A DNA stretch of 64,000 nucleotides from assembly GCA_014529385.2 (NCBI GenBank), contig CM043963.1, forward strand, positions 70,650,912-70,714,911. The letters are read 5' to 3'. Origin of the DNA: Adiantum capillus-veneris (lineage: Eukaryota; Streptophyta; Polypodiopsida; Polypodiales; Pteridaceae). A program made the position numbers and the translations under genes. Under the pieces are notes generated by a model. The model had not been told where the DNA came from. It worked only from the letters and a program-made list of their open reading frames with translations, and made no database searches. This document shows positions 23,193 to 35,486 of the stretch, in pieces; the first letter of the stretch is position 1, and each line of letters starts with the position of its first letter.

Positions 23193-23852
23193 GGCCAAAA
23201 CAGGCTCCAAAAACCCCAAAAACACACCTGCGGCTGTTCCTCCTCTCTTCTCCACGTTTTTCCTGGTCTTCTCTCAGTTTTCTCAGTTCCCACACTTAGA
23301 TTTATTAGTTGGGCACCCTTGGCCTATTAGATGACTTCAAACGGACCCGGAATAGGCCAAAAATTGACCTCGCAGTGCATAGTGGTCACCTTTTTGCATC
23401 ATCCCCACACCTGGCACTGAGCGTTCCCCAATAATGCATCCCGCAACCACGTGAAGTGGCCCCAAAAAGTGGTCCTCATGATGACCTTTCTGCATAAGTA
23501 TCACAAGAAAACACCCACGTTGTGTCCGTACTCATTTACGTGCAAGTATTGACCCTATTCGGCCTTCTGACGCCACTAGATGCCATCTGACACACCTACT
23601 TACCTCATGTCGTTGACCTGTGGATAGCTTCCTTGAGAAGTTTTACGCGCTACCAACTCCTCCTTATTGTAGAAAAAACACACTGGTACTGGTAATAGTG
23701 AAAATCGATGCACTATGTACATGATGTCCTACCTGTATACATGTGGGCCCCACATAACCAACTGGCTCTGAAAAATGGGCAATTCTTTATTTGATGCACC
23801 ATGCATGTATATGTACATATGCGCAATCCCTTGCTCCAAAAAACTCCTGACA
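23193..23852 (-). repeat. 5' LTR of element A
   Basis: This matches 12892-13551 with scattered substitutions. It begins on the minus strand with TGTCAGGAG at 23852. The inner boundary is placed by where similarity stops. Confidence 0.85.
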
Positions 23853-23857
23853 ACGTT

Positions 23858-24590
23858 TAGGTACCCAAATTAGATCATTTCCATCATAGTAGCTGTGGAC
23901 TTCTAATAGTTGTTTGGGAATCCAACATGATTTGGTTTTCACCTTCTTAACCTGAGTGGATGCCTTCCTTTGAGGTTTCCTTTGTGAATTAACTTGAACC
24001 ATAGGGGGGTTCGATAACGATACCTTGGGGACCCATTGATATGTATCCTTGGTCAGATCACGTGGAGCCTTTGATGTAGCACTGTCTATCGTAGCCATGG
24101 AAGTTGAAGCTTTAGAGGGTTGTGCTACTGACAAGGATGTTGTGACTTTTTGGATTGGAAATATTTTGTTGTTTTTTGTGTTATGAAGAGTTGAGATTTC
24201 AGGTGTTATTCCTTAAGTCGTAGGGCCATGAGTTGGTTTCTGCATTGTGATACTCCCGGTCTCCCAATCAATATTACATTTGACTGCAGACATCCATTTG
24301 CACCCCAGGTTTATATTACCCTCCATAGTACTGACAAGCATGACCAATAAGCTTTGAACCACGGTTCCATTGTCATAAATAATAGGAGTGTGTAGGAATC
24401 CAAAAACAGTAGTCTTCTTCTTATTGACACCCTTGACTTGGATGGTGCTTGTGGATAGGGGTGGTTTTCCTAGCTGACACCAAAATCCATAGGATAACAA
24501 ATTTTGTTGAGCTCTTGTATCCAATAATTCCTTATATGGTACTCTCCCATAGAGGCTATTTAGTCCAATTGGATATCATAGAGGTGGCTC
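23858..24590 (-). pseudogene. Element B protease and Gag-Pol linker fragment
   Basis: The minus-strand frames carry a protease-like region (DTRAQQNLLS near 24500, GNINLGCKWM near 24290), then TYQWVPK, CWIPKQLLEV and DLIWVPKR (about 23855-24050). The last segments match the C-terminal end of the large Gag-protease protein at 37900-38200, which has TYKWVPK, LRWIPKRLLEA and QIWVPKR in the same order. The RT of element B is at 11870-12891, on the other side of element A. The left part of B's gag is missing beyond about 24590. Confidence 0.75.
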
Positions 24591-24712
24591 AGATTCCAAT
24601 GGTTCCCATGCCCTAAGGAAGATAGTTCGCCTACTGCTCTCGCTATTTTGGAAGACGTGTAGAGGGTCTTCCTCCTCTTCTCGTACAACTCATCGTGAAG
24701 AAGATCTCCACC

Positions 24713-25142
24713 ATGGGTGAAACCCAGTGGGTTGGAGACGAATTACAGTTGAATGGAGTGGAATTCATGCAACACACCGACTACGGTAATTATTTGCAGT
24801 TGCTACTAGCCAAAAGACTGGGAGTAGTCAGACGCGTCGCCATCACCTTGTACGTGCTGAGCAATGAAGGAAAATTAGAGCCTATGAAAGGCGACGACCT
24901 CCTGTGGATGTGCCGACTCATCAACACTGGCACGGTAAGAGTATAAGTAAGTGCTCCACCCTTTTTGCATGATGAAAAATGGGCCAACAACGTTCCCGTG
25001 TAGATTTTTGCAGCATATGTATGTGAATATTTATGTAGATAAGAAGATGTTCTACCAACAGAAGAGTGTGTATTTGTTTGGCGTTGCGGTGCTAGGAGAA
25101 ATATTTAGCTCCCCAAACCCTATCATAATGAAATTACTTTGA
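24713..25142 (+). CDS. Two-exon gene model, unknown protein (116 aa)
   Basis: The model is exon 1 24713-24934, intron 24935-25013 (79 bp) and exon 2 25014-25142. The start ATG has an excellent plant context (CCACCATGGG). The donor is G|GTAAGA and the acceptor TTTTTGCAG, and the frame is kept in phase 0. The protein is soluble-looking, with no signal or membrane span. Exon 1 includes GVVRRVAITLYVLSNEGKLEP. Exon 2 (KKMFYQQKSVYLFG) has a diverged relative on the minus strand at 21748-21940 with the acceptor at the same residue. I do not recognise the family. It lies next to element B debris, so it may be a retroelement accessory gene or a captured host fragment; expression is unproven. Confidence 0.45.
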
Positions 25143-25707
25143 TTTAACCCCACACACATCACCACTCAAGAGCAAAAAAAAATTCTCCCCACAATCCCTA
25201 TTCAAACTCAAAAGACCTCGACCTACAAGCCCTTGCCTGCCAACATACACTACAAGGTGAGCAGACTTGATCAACACTTGAGATCACACTTGATGGTGAC
25301 CCAAATATACAAGAAAACCCATAAAAAAATCAAAAACTCCAGCCAAAAATTCCTCTCTCAAACCATTTCAAAAGCTTCACCAAACTCCACTCTATTGGAC
25401 TCTTTGAAGTAGCCTAAACCCTAATGGCACCGATACAAGGTCACATAGTCTTGCAGAAAGCCATCCCTCAATTCCTCACACACGCACATCCATGAAAACG
25501 TGAGAACTTCCATATACTCTTAAAAGTGTAAAATAGAAGAGAAAAGTCTCCCATTGACTCCTCCACACACTCAAAAACAGGACACGAATGCGACGAGACT
25601 GCACCAGACCACCTGTACGAACCCTGCTTCCTCCCACACACTGCAAGGTGAAAGTGCTAAGTATTGTCTTAAAACATTTTCCTTTATCTTGAACACTTAT
25701 GGAACCA
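25143..25707. other. No gene seen
   Basis: A/C-rich sequence with short direct duplications (CCCACACAC, CTACAAGG). No supported frame, RNA or element border except the LTR that starts at 25708. Confidence 0.6.
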
Positions 25708-26275
25708 TGAGTGATGTGGAAATTTAAAACCGTTTCACACGAGTTTTTGACCATTTTAGCCCCAATTTTGGCAAATTTTGACCCCAAGACGACGGGCATT
25801 TTTCGCGAGAAAAGTATCAAACAGATTCCAAAATCCACCAAATTTTGTAGGCTTGGTCCTAGATACCCAAACATCATTTCCAAATGCTCACATACCATTT
25901 TTGACAACTTCTAGGGTGGTGCATGCAAGCACCACAAATAGACAGTTACCGCATGTGCCAAACTTCTTGAGCGGGACGAGGGTGCCCACACCTTCCACTT
26001 GCATAATTTACATTATAAAAAACTCAAATACATTCTCTAGAGCCAAAAGAATCCACCTAGAACCATATCTAAGGTGCCAACACCCTGTCCATGCACGTAA
26101 GTGTGCTCGACTATCGGCACGCAAACCTGACTATTCACAATGTGTACACGTTGCATCATTTTTAAAACTTGAAACCAGCTTACAACGCTCCCAAATGCAT
26201 GTATTTATATCTCATTGTACATATGTCCATGCATATACATTCTACTTTGTATACGCCAAAAGCGGTCTATCAACA
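25708..26275 (-). repeat. LTR (3') of a collapsed gypsy element
   Basis: On the minus strand this begins TGTTGATAGACC at 26275 and ends ATCACTCA at 25708. It is a diverged copy of 26870-27405. A purine-rich AAGGGGTGGGCAA precedes it on the minus strand (26276-26288), a good polypurine tract. Confidence 0.75.
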
Positions 26276-26289
26276 TTGCCCACCCCTTA

Positions 26290-26869
26290 GGTAGAGCATT
26301 CATGCTCAACCAAGAGACTATTTTCATCTGGAACCACATCCCTTGCAAAATATTTATTCAATCTATAACCATTTATTCTATAGCGCAAGCGTTCGCCAGA
26401 GAGCCTTTCCAACTCATATGTGCCATTCAAAAATATATGCTTTACTCTATATGGTCCCAACCAATTGTCCCTCAACTTCTTTTGAAAAGTGAAATCCAAG
26501 CGAGAGTCATACTTCATTACCAGATCTCCCTCTTTAATCTCTTTCTCTGGCAGCCTCTTATTCATTTTCTCCATCCTTGTCTATACTTGTTGAAGATAAT
26601 AATGACTAGATTTCACCCTATTCATCTGCACCAACTCTAGAGCAAGAATTCTTTCTTGCAACTTGTCTTTATGCTCCCCTTGCATTCTACACAAAAATTT
26701 CAAGGTGTTCAACTGCACCTGTATAGGCATAAGAGCTTCCTTTCCATAAAAAAGCTCATATGGTGTAAACTATGTTTACACTCTATACGCAGTTCTATAA
26801 GCCCACAAACACTTTTCCAAGTCCAAGTCCCACTCTTTAGGACACTCACGGGCAATACTCACGGCACCG
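26290..26869 (-). pseudogene. Gypsy integrase C-terminal fragment
   Basis: On the minus strand, AYRTAYRV near 26780 and the tail of the integrase core lead into EGDLVMKYDSRLD and NWLGPYRVKHIFLNGTYEL (about 26420-26530), a GPY/F-type C-terminal domain. The frame ends at about 26287, just before the polypurine tract. A TAG near 26582 interrupts it. It starts abruptly at 26869 against an LTR, so gag, protease, RT and the integrase core have been lost. Confidence 0.8.
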
Positions 26870-27405
26870 TGAGTGATGTGGCAATTTAAAGCCTTTTCAT
26901 ACCAGTTTTGGCCAATTTTGACCCCGAACGGGAAAATACCAAACGTGCTCCAAAATCCACCGGCTTGGTCCTTGATACCCAAGCATCATTGCCACATGCT
27001 CACTTACCATATTTGACTACTTCTAGGGCAGTGCAGGTATCATTCGATCGCGGACAAGGCACCACAAATAAACATTTGTCGCATGTGCCAAACTTCCCGA
27101 GCGGGACGAGGGTTCCCACACCTCCCACTTGCATTATTTACATTCTAAAAAACTCAAACAAATTACCTTGATCCAAAAGAATCCACCTAGAACCATACCT
27201 AAGGTGCCAACACCCTCTCAATGCATGTATGTGTGCTCGGCTATCGGCACGCAAACGTGACTATTCACAATGTGTACACATTGCATCATTTTTAAAACTT
27301 GAAACCACCTTGCAATGCTCCCAAATGCATCTATTTACATCTCTTTGTGCATATGTCCATGCATATATATGCTACTTTGTACACGCCAAAAGTGGTCTAT
27401 CAACG
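26870..27405 (-). repeat. LTR (5') of the collapsed gypsy element
   Basis: This is a copy of 25708-26275, with shared landmarks GAGCGGGACGAGGGT and TCTATCAAC. It abuts integrase sequence on its left and the satellite array on its right. No target duplication is visible. Confidence 0.7.
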
Positions 27406-27987
27406 TATCCCACACACTTTATTTAAAATTGCAAGGTGGTGGATCTAGGAGAAACCCACCATTGCACCCACCTCCCAAGACTTGGTGAGAATGGTGAGTG
27501 GTGGATGTTAGATGCACCCACCTTCAAGACTTGGTTAGAATGGCCAAGTGGTAGATCTTGGGTTTACCGATCCCACACACTTCGTTTCAATTTGCAAAGT
27601 GGTGGACCTAGGAGACATCAACCATTGCATCCATCTTTCAAGATTTGGCTCGAATGAACAAGTGGTGGATCTTGGATCACACACCTTCAAGACATGGTTA
27701 GAATGGCCATGTGGTGGATCTTTGATGCACCCACCTTTCAAGGCTTGGTTGGTTAGGATTATCAAATGGTGGATCTAAGGTATCCCAAACACTTTCTTTA
27801 GAACTACAAGTGTAAGAATGTTCAACTTTTGAATGCACCAAATTTCAAGACTTGGTTAGAATAGCCAAGTGGTGGATCTTGGATGCACCCACTTATCAAG
27901 GTTTGGTTAGAATGGCCAAGTGGTGGATCTAAAGTCTACCTATCCCATGCACTTTATTTGAAATTGCAAGGTGGTGAATCATTCATT
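27406..27987. repeat. Satellite array, left block
   Basis: Diverged tandem units are built on GGTTAGAATGGCCAAGTGGT followed by GGATCTTGGATGCACCCACC. Spacing between successive copies is about 51 bp or about 110 bp. The long unit adds a TCCCACACACTTTGTTT... AAATTGCAAGGTGG insert. The same family resumes at 53210, on the other side of a 25-kb insertion. Confidence 0.85.
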
Positions 27988-28939
27988 TGTTGGGGGCAAT
28001 CATAGCATAGCCTAATCGACCCAACACCAACAAAATTATCAATCCTAGGATCGACAACCTGGCTAGGGCATGGAAGCACGAGCATCGGATGTATCGAATG
28101 AGAGGATTCATGAGTATGCTCATGCAATGCAATAGAGATTAGCCATGAATCACTAAGTCTAATCACATCATTAAGTCCACCGAAGTCTGACTTACCATAG
28201 ACTAGAAAATCAAAGCACACTAATGATAAGCACACACTAATTGCATTGGTGTTGGCCTCTCCAATCACCATATGCCAATCAAGGCACTTCATCAATTAAA
28301 GCTACACACACAAGGTCAATGGCGCTAGAGTTTCATAAAACCTATCTACACACAAGCAAACAATAGGGCACACACACTATTTACAAGATAAAGAACCAAC
28401 TTAATCAACCTAATTAATGATGTTAAATATCACAAATCAAATGCTCATAGAAGGATAGAGTGGTTAATAAGTAAGAAATCATTACACATACTCAAATCCA
28501 AAATAATGAGAAAGGTGAAACTACTTCATGACATAATGGAATAGAAGAATTGGGACTAATGAGAAAGTAGAGATTAGATTAAGAATGCTTCTCTAATTAC
28601 AATGGATTAGCACTAGCCTCTTAAGCATGGACATTAAGCTTAAGGCTAAGCCATCCATAGAGTGAACACTCAAGAGAGAGAGATCTCTCAAAAGTGGATC
28701 CTCAAGAGTGGATACTCAAGAATGAAGCCTCCTTGCATAAAGGCTTTCTTATAAAGGCTTTCACACAATCCCTTCTACTATGAGTTTAAGTTTAGCCCTC
28801 TATCTAGCATATACAACTCTAAAACTCCCAATGAGCCCAATACCTTATACAAAGTGAGTAGGAAATATTATGCACATCCATAGCATATCTACCGCTTGAT
28901 GCATAATTGGTATAACCTGTGTTAGCCGCGCTGCTAACA
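27988..28939 (-). repeat. 3' LTR of the non-coding element (952 bp)
   Basis: This matches 52236-53209 closely. It lacks about 22 bp present in the other copy (around 52425-52446) and has a scatter of substitutions, so the insertion is clearly older than that of the Gag-protease element. Confidence 0.9.
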
Positions 28940-28951
28940 TTCTCCCCTTCC
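28940..28951 (-). other. Polypurine tract (minus strand GGAAGGGGAGAA)
   Basis: Twelve purines on the minus strand directly before the 3' LTR, fixing the orientation of the outer element. Confidence 0.7.
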
Positions 28952-31629
28952 TAATTTGGCGCACGTCCTCGTATGCCGGTGAAGCAAAATACGGTGACAT
29001 GGTAGAAAGTAATTCCATGGAAGAAATGTTGAGTTGCAAAACATACAAACAAGTAATGAGCATCAAATGCCAACAAGGATAAAAAAACATGAAGTACAAT
29101 GAGCAATCATGCAAAGTGAATTTTTTGCTTCTAAAAGATGGGTGAATCATAGTAAAAAACTAAACAACATAACGCAAAAAACACCTAGCTATCATGAAGA
29201 TTAAACCATATGAAATTTCAATTTTATGCATGAAACACAAGCAATCAACTATGACCCTAGGCTAATGCAAGTTCATAAATCTACTAGCCTAAAAACTATG
29301 TGACCAATATTAATAATGCATCCAAGTCTATCATGTCTATGGGCTATAAAAAAGCTCCTAATCTATTAGTACATTTTCACAGCTTTTTGAAGCTCATGGA
29401 AGTTTTGATTTTTAACATTCATCGAAAAAATTAAAGCACAATACAAGGCTACCACCTCAAGGCAAGTCTAGGTACGACTCTCGGATCCTTGAACCCTCAA
29501 GAAGGTGTTCCAAAAACCTACTAGCCTACTAAGGCGATGGCTAACCCTTATCAGCCCAGGGTATCGGTTTTTGGCTTTGACCAAGCAAGCCAAGGTGATT
29601 CCCCTCACCTGCCAAGTGCCAATAAGGTGCTAGGCATCACATAGATATAACATAACATAGAAACTTTCTTTTCATGTGTCTAGTAGCATATTTTGCTACT
29701 TTTTCTTGACACTTCTTTGCTTCATTGTTTCATTTTTTAGCACTTTTTTATTGCTTCCAACATGAGATGCTTATGGAAATTGGACTAAAGGACTAAAGCC
29801 TAATCATAGTCCGAGGTCATGTTAAAAATGAATGGAGTATTAAGACTATCACTAAGAGTCTAAGACTAATGAAAAATGAACCTACATTAATCTAAGGTCA
29901 AGGCCAATTACCTATGATTAGCACACATAAAATCTAATTTTCTGATGAGTTAATATTCACAAAGCAAAGTGTTGAAACTTTAGTATGCCTAGCTTTTGAA
30001 CATGAAAGAACCATAGCTTAGAAGCAAAAATTAGTTAAGCCAAGCATAGAGAATGCAGAGATGAACAAAAGAGAACTATCATGGAAGGATTACACCTATT
30101 CATGCTCTTTGTGTTTCATTGAGCAAGCATCCCCTTTGTAGAGAAGTTTCTTGATCGTTTTATTACAATCCAAGCTGATTGAAGCTAAGTGTAAACACAA
30201 GCTCTAAAGGCCTTTTATTGACATCCAAAAGCACACAAAAACATTAATGAAATCCTAATGCTAGGGTCTTGCACACCCAAATTTGCCAAAGGAAAAAAGT
30301 GCCTTTGGTTATGCACATGATGCTCTTTGATAGCAAATTTATACACATCAACAATGAGAGATAAAATTCTTCTACATAAGCACATTTGCAATTTTTACAA
30401 CCTCTCATGCATGATTCAAAGATGATTAGTTATAGATCAATGAAATATGGAATTTAAAACAAGCCAAGAGCTGAAAAATAATGCAACTTTGATGAAATGA
30501 AGTGGCTCTTGCAAGGCAAATTTTACATTTTAAGCTTTCCTAAAAGTTGGCTAGACACTAGCTCAAATGAAGTTTTACAATTTCTAGAGCAATCGATGAC
30601 TGCAACTTGATGAAATGAAAATGAATGGTTCTCAATAGCCAAATTTTGTAACTTGAAAGCTCTCAAAAAATTTGGGTAAACACTAGCTCAAAATGAAAAA
30701 ATTTAAATTTTGACCAAGCTACATGAGCTAGCATGTATACAACTTCTAATCCAAAGAATTGGAATGGCTCTAACTAGCCACATTTTGCAATATATTGCAA
30801 TGATGACCCCTTCTTGGATCAATGAAAGTTCTTGCAGTTGCCTACAACCCTTCAAAATAAATCTCAATTGTTAGTGCATGAAAGAATTTATCAATCAATA
30901 CAAGTACTAAAAGCATGCTCAATCACAAGCCCAAAATTTTGCTACTCTCTCATGGTCATTCAAAGAAGCTCAATTTTAATGCTTTGCAAAGATTTTGCAT
31001 TCAAATTAGACAATAGGAGCAATTAATCAAGACACCTTTTGAAATGAAGCTCATATTCCAAGACAAAATGAGTTTGCCTTTTAGTACAAAGCAGCTCTTT
31101 CATTTATGCAATGAAGTTCATTGATGCATAGAAGTGTTTCAAAAAATCCATCATGCACACACAATCAATGCTTTTCCTGCCTACTCTTATGTAACAAGTA
31201 TGGCATCATAACAAAAGAGACTTGGATTGGCCACGCAAGGATATGATCAAGGTAAAAAATGCTAGTATGGTGATGGCCATCCTTGATTCAATGAAGAGTT
31301 GGCTCTCAAGGGGTCATAAGGATCATACATAACAACAAGGGAGAGAATTCCCAAAATTTTATCATATTTATGTCACACACCGAGATGGTTCTCATTCTCT
31401 CTAATGGATTAATTTGATCAAGTAAAGCTAAAGATAAATCTTTTGAAATGATGGAATCATTTCTTTCATTTTTGTAGTTTAGTCTCAAAGGGGGAAAAGG
31501 GTGGGAACAACCTCTCACATTTTTGTTTTTTATTTTTATTTTTTATTTCTCTTATTGTCGGCGACCATCACAGAGCCGATACAAAGGCCTAAAGCGGTAG
31601 CATAGTGTGCATGTGTGATTCCTCAAGAG

Positions 31630-31686
<57 letters not shown>

Positions 31687-34640
31687 GTGAGCGCGCGTTG
31701 TGTGCTACAAGACAAGAAAGTGGGTAGCGTGATGCCAGGTAGAGCAAGTGTGTGTGTGGGGTGCGCCACCACCAAGCTAGGCAGGGCCCGCAGGGCATCG
31801 TGGTTGTGTGTGTGTGTGTGTGTGGACAGTGTGAGTCATGACAAACGATAGGGTTCTCCTTGCTGTGGCATGAGCCTAGGCCCGGATCAACTGCGACAAA
31901 AGGTAGCAAGAGCGTTTGTGAGGACATCAACCCAGTGGCTCATTCAGTTTGTAGGTGTGTGTGTGTACAGTGGCGCGAATCTCGACGTGAGCTGCACATC
32001 AATTTACTGCATATGTTAAGAGCAAATCAATGGAGACTCAGGCGAGACTGGGCCGAGAGTGAAGTTGGCAGGGCAGTGTGTGGCTTATTGTGAGCTTGGA
32101 TGTGAGCGCCTTGACTTTGGAGCCTGGGAACTGGTCACCTGGGTCATGCTGGCTCATTAAAGTGCATGCGTATGTGTGTGTTCAATACGCAGCGCCAAGC
32201 CTGGCAAGACACAAGAGGCGTGCCATCGTGTGTGTATGTGAGTGTGTGAAAACGACAAAAGTGGCGGGCTAGTAGGGAGCCAAAGTGAGAGTGCACGCAG
32301 GCTGCGCAGTGTCATTGCGGCCCAAAAATAGGTGTGTGTGTGATTACTTTACACCTTTACAGGCTCGATCGAAGTGTGGGAGAGCCCTTTTTTTATTTTT
32401 TGAAATTTCCCCTTGGGGGCTTGTTCCCACAGAGTAAGCTTGGGAGCTACGTGCGAGAGAATAAGAGGGAGTAGGAGAGACACATATGGATGTATGGTAA
32501 TGTGATAGTAATAAGCAAGTGGGCACGAGTATCTACAAAATAAAGATCAATTACAAGTGTCCATCAAGCACATGATTTGGCATACAAACCAATGCATATT
32601 TTTCATATTCGATCAATTGGCTACAATCCGACGATATTGCATCAAATCATCCTCAATTGTCTGAAATTTGAGTCATGCATCTTAATTCCAAATCTATTTA
32701 TCATGCACACTCATCATGCCATGAGCAACCTAATAAGAATTCAAGTCTAATTTTCATCAAAAAATAGAAAATTCTCATCAATTTGTTCACAATACTACCC
32801 CAAAAGATCATTCATGCTTTGAGTTGAAACAATTCATGCAAAAAACTGGTTTCTCCTCAATTAAATATTGCATGCTCACAGGATGAGTGATCTAATCTTC
32901 TTTGGCCCATTCAAGTCCGATTATTTTCAATCATTGCAAAAATTAATTGCTCATATTTAGAAGCCCTAATTCTTCAAACCCAATTGGATTTCTTATTTGC
33001 ATTTGCAAAGCTACACGCTCAACTCATAAGCACACCATATCCAAATAATTGAGCACATATGATAGTGGTTTAGCACCTCAATCATCCCCAATTATGTACA
33101 AATTGAGTCATCAACGATGCACACACCAATCTTTTGTTGGTCTACTAATCATCATAATTGGTGACCGAGACCAATCATTCATTTTTAATTTGGACATTAA
33201 ATGCCATTGAGTAGGCACACACATTAGTGCATTTTTTCAATGTTCATCAAATTGATTCAATATTAGCATGGCAATACCCTAAAACTCTTCACAATTGAGC
33301 GTCAATTGAGTGATTATCTAAATCTTTGAGCCAATATTGTGATAACACATCAATTATTTAGCCAATTCATTATCATAGTTGAAAAGAATACCAATTATTC
33401 ATTCACAAATTGGATTGTACATGGCATTGATTGACACACACATCCAAATTTAGGCCAAAAAATGTATGAAATTCACCGATCACTTTCACACTGCAATGCA
33501 CAAATTGCAAGCTCGATCAAGCATAAATGAATGCATGCATGCTCAATTTCTTAAAAAATAACACTATTTTGATCCAATCAAGCAATGCACAAACTAAAAA
33601 ATTGAGCACAAAAGATCAAATTTGGCTCAATTGGCAATAAATTTAGGCTTATACCTAAATGCACATATGACAATCAAAGAGAATTTTGGTGCCCCAGTTG
33701 ACCATCAATCATTAAAAATCAAGTGGCCTTGGATGGGCACACACACTCAATCTTTGCCCAATTTTTGAGCATTTAGGCTTATCCAATGATTGAATTAGCC
33801 TAACATACACTTCAATTACATGATTGTATACTCACATACACTTAAATTACATGATTTCATACTCACATATCATCAATTCCATCAATTTCTATGCATGCAC
33901 ACACTCAAGATTAGGTGCACACACACTTGAATTTTTTGACAATTTTTTTTCCTCTTTGGTGCATTACACACACAATGATTTTTATGCACACACATGATTT
34001 CTTGTTGCAAATCAAGCTTAATCTTAACACACATAATTCATTAGTCGAAAAAGACTTTCAATTTCATTCCAAAACAATCAAATTAGGTGCAAAATGTAGG
34101 TCGATTGATTTACACACCTAATTTTAGCAATAAATTAGCAGCACATTGGAATCAAATTAATCACCCAAAAACTGAATGGAGTAGGTCAATGCACTTACAA
34201 TCAATTGCATCCAAGCTAATCCGTGCTCTAGGCGATGATTCCATCATGCACACACATGTGTGGCTCTTCCAAATTAGCCCAAAAATTGACCATTATAGGC
34301 CAAAAATCAAACACTCAAATCATCAAATTAGGCATGGATTAGCACAATTAACTTGAGTTCATTACACCTCTTATAAGGGGATTGAACATACATTACACTT
34401 CAAATGTTAGTGGTTAGGTTAGTAAAGTTAGTCAAAAATTAGTAAAAATTAGCATGGAATTAGTACAATTAGCATGGAAATGAAGCGAAATTAGCAAGGG
34501 TTAGTATGAAATTAGTGAAATTAGAAGTAGAATTAAGGGTTTGGGGTATTCATACCTCAACAATTATCTTCAATTTCTTGCACAACATCATAAAATCAAA
34601 CCAAAATTGAGTTACACACACTCAAAAACCAATGAAATTA
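28952..34640 (-). other. Internal region of the non-coding element, no gene
   Basis: The sequence is A/T-rich with many short runs such as TTTGATGAA and CACACACTCA. It holds no frame I can support on either strand. It includes a G/T-rich segment, 31615-32340, with a GT microsatellite. No gag, RT or integrase motif is visible. Confidence 0.75.
31632..31688. repeat. (GT)n microsatellite
   Basis: About 25 GT repeats, with smaller GT tracts at 31807-31822 and 31955-31965. Frames predicted through them are artefacts. Confidence 0.95.
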
Positions 34641-34854
34641 CACTATAAAAGGAGTTGTCTATAACTGCTAACATTGCCGCGGGAAAACAAAAGAAAAAGG
34701 AGAGAGAAATTGGTGGGAGCGGCAATTATTGCGGCTATGCACGCGATAGTGGTTTCTCAGCAATAAGTGCGGTAATAGTCGCGGCAATATACCCGCAGGT
34801 ATTACCGCGTCAGTTGCTGCGTTTATTTCCGCGCTTATTGCCGCTACAACTCAT

Positions 34855-34911
34855 TCAAAAATAAAGGTGCTCATTTGGGCCACCCAATTTTAGGTAGCTC
34901 AAATGAGCACC
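34855..34911. repeat. 23-bp inverted repeat split by the Gag-protease element
   Basis: The left arm (34855-34877, TCAAAAATAAAGGTGCTCAT plus TTG) is perfectly complementary to a right arm formed by 34900-34911 joined to 44293-44303. The loop is 22 bp. The retrotransposon inserted inside the right arm. Confidence 0.85.
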
Positions 34912-35486
34912 TGTGCGCTCCTTGCCGCACTGTCGAAGCAAGGGACTTGCCAATACACCGTATGCGAGCCACAAACGGCTCCAAGCACACAACAAGCCTA
35001 AACTAGCAAGCTCAAGAAAACAAAGGGTGTGTCACTCACCGCTCTACGCTCGCCTTCGTGGTGGATTCCTCGCCGCGATGAAGAAGAAGCTGCAGTCGTG
35101 CCGCGCTCAACCGCTTCGCCGCCGTCGTGCCTTCGTAATGCTCGATCGCACACACACTCTCCCTCTCTCTCTCTCTCACACACACACACACAAGGAGGTG
35201 AAGAAGAAGAAGATGGAGATGGAGCAAGAGCACTCTTCAATTGCACAAATGAGAGAATGAGTAAAAATTAGGTTTAGTTGGCTTTTATAGGAGCTCACCC
35301 CATTCACACTTGGGCGCCCATGCTTAACCAACTAATCCCTTGAATGTCCAAGTTAAAGTGCGCCTCTCATCGGCGATCACTCTACCTTTCCTTATTGGAC
35401 CGACAAGCCCGGTGCCTGACTCTACCAAATACATAATACACGTCCATCGTAGGTGATGGGGTGTCCGTGAGCCGTGAGGGTTAACA
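34912..35486 (-). repeat. 3' LTR of the Gag-protease element
   Basis: It runs TGTGCGCTCC to TTAACA on the plus strand. Polypurine tract sequence (minus GGAAGGGGGGCA) lies immediately inside at 35487-35498. Confidence 0.95.

Larger units (their letters stand above)
12892..23852 (-). mobile_element. Ty3/gypsy element A, nested in element B
   Basis: This is a full-length minus-strand element. The 5' LTR lies at about 23193-23852, then gag, protease, RT, RNase H and integrase, with the 3' LTR at about 12892-13551. It splits element B: gag-protease sequence of B resumes just right of 23852 and its RT just left of 12892. The flanking bases ACGTT (23853-23857) and CCGTT (12887-12891) look like a 5-bp target duplication with one change. 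The LTRs differ at roughly 25-30 of about 650 positions counted by eye, so insertion is not recent. The coding region has five in-frame stops and a 2.7-kb LTR inserted in RNase H. Confidence 0.85.

Noticed and set aside
22648-23334. 228-codon plus-strand frame
   Set aside because: It is antisense to the leader and 5' LTR of element A and crosses the LTR border, so it is an accidental frame.
31589-31930. Frames over the GT-rich segment
   Set aside because: Microsatellite artefacts with no start context or homologue.
34913-35260. Frames inside the 575-bp LTRs (also at 43576-44072)
   Set aside because: They occur in both LTR copies simply because the DNA is repeated; they run across CT/CA microsatellites and have no recognisable domain.
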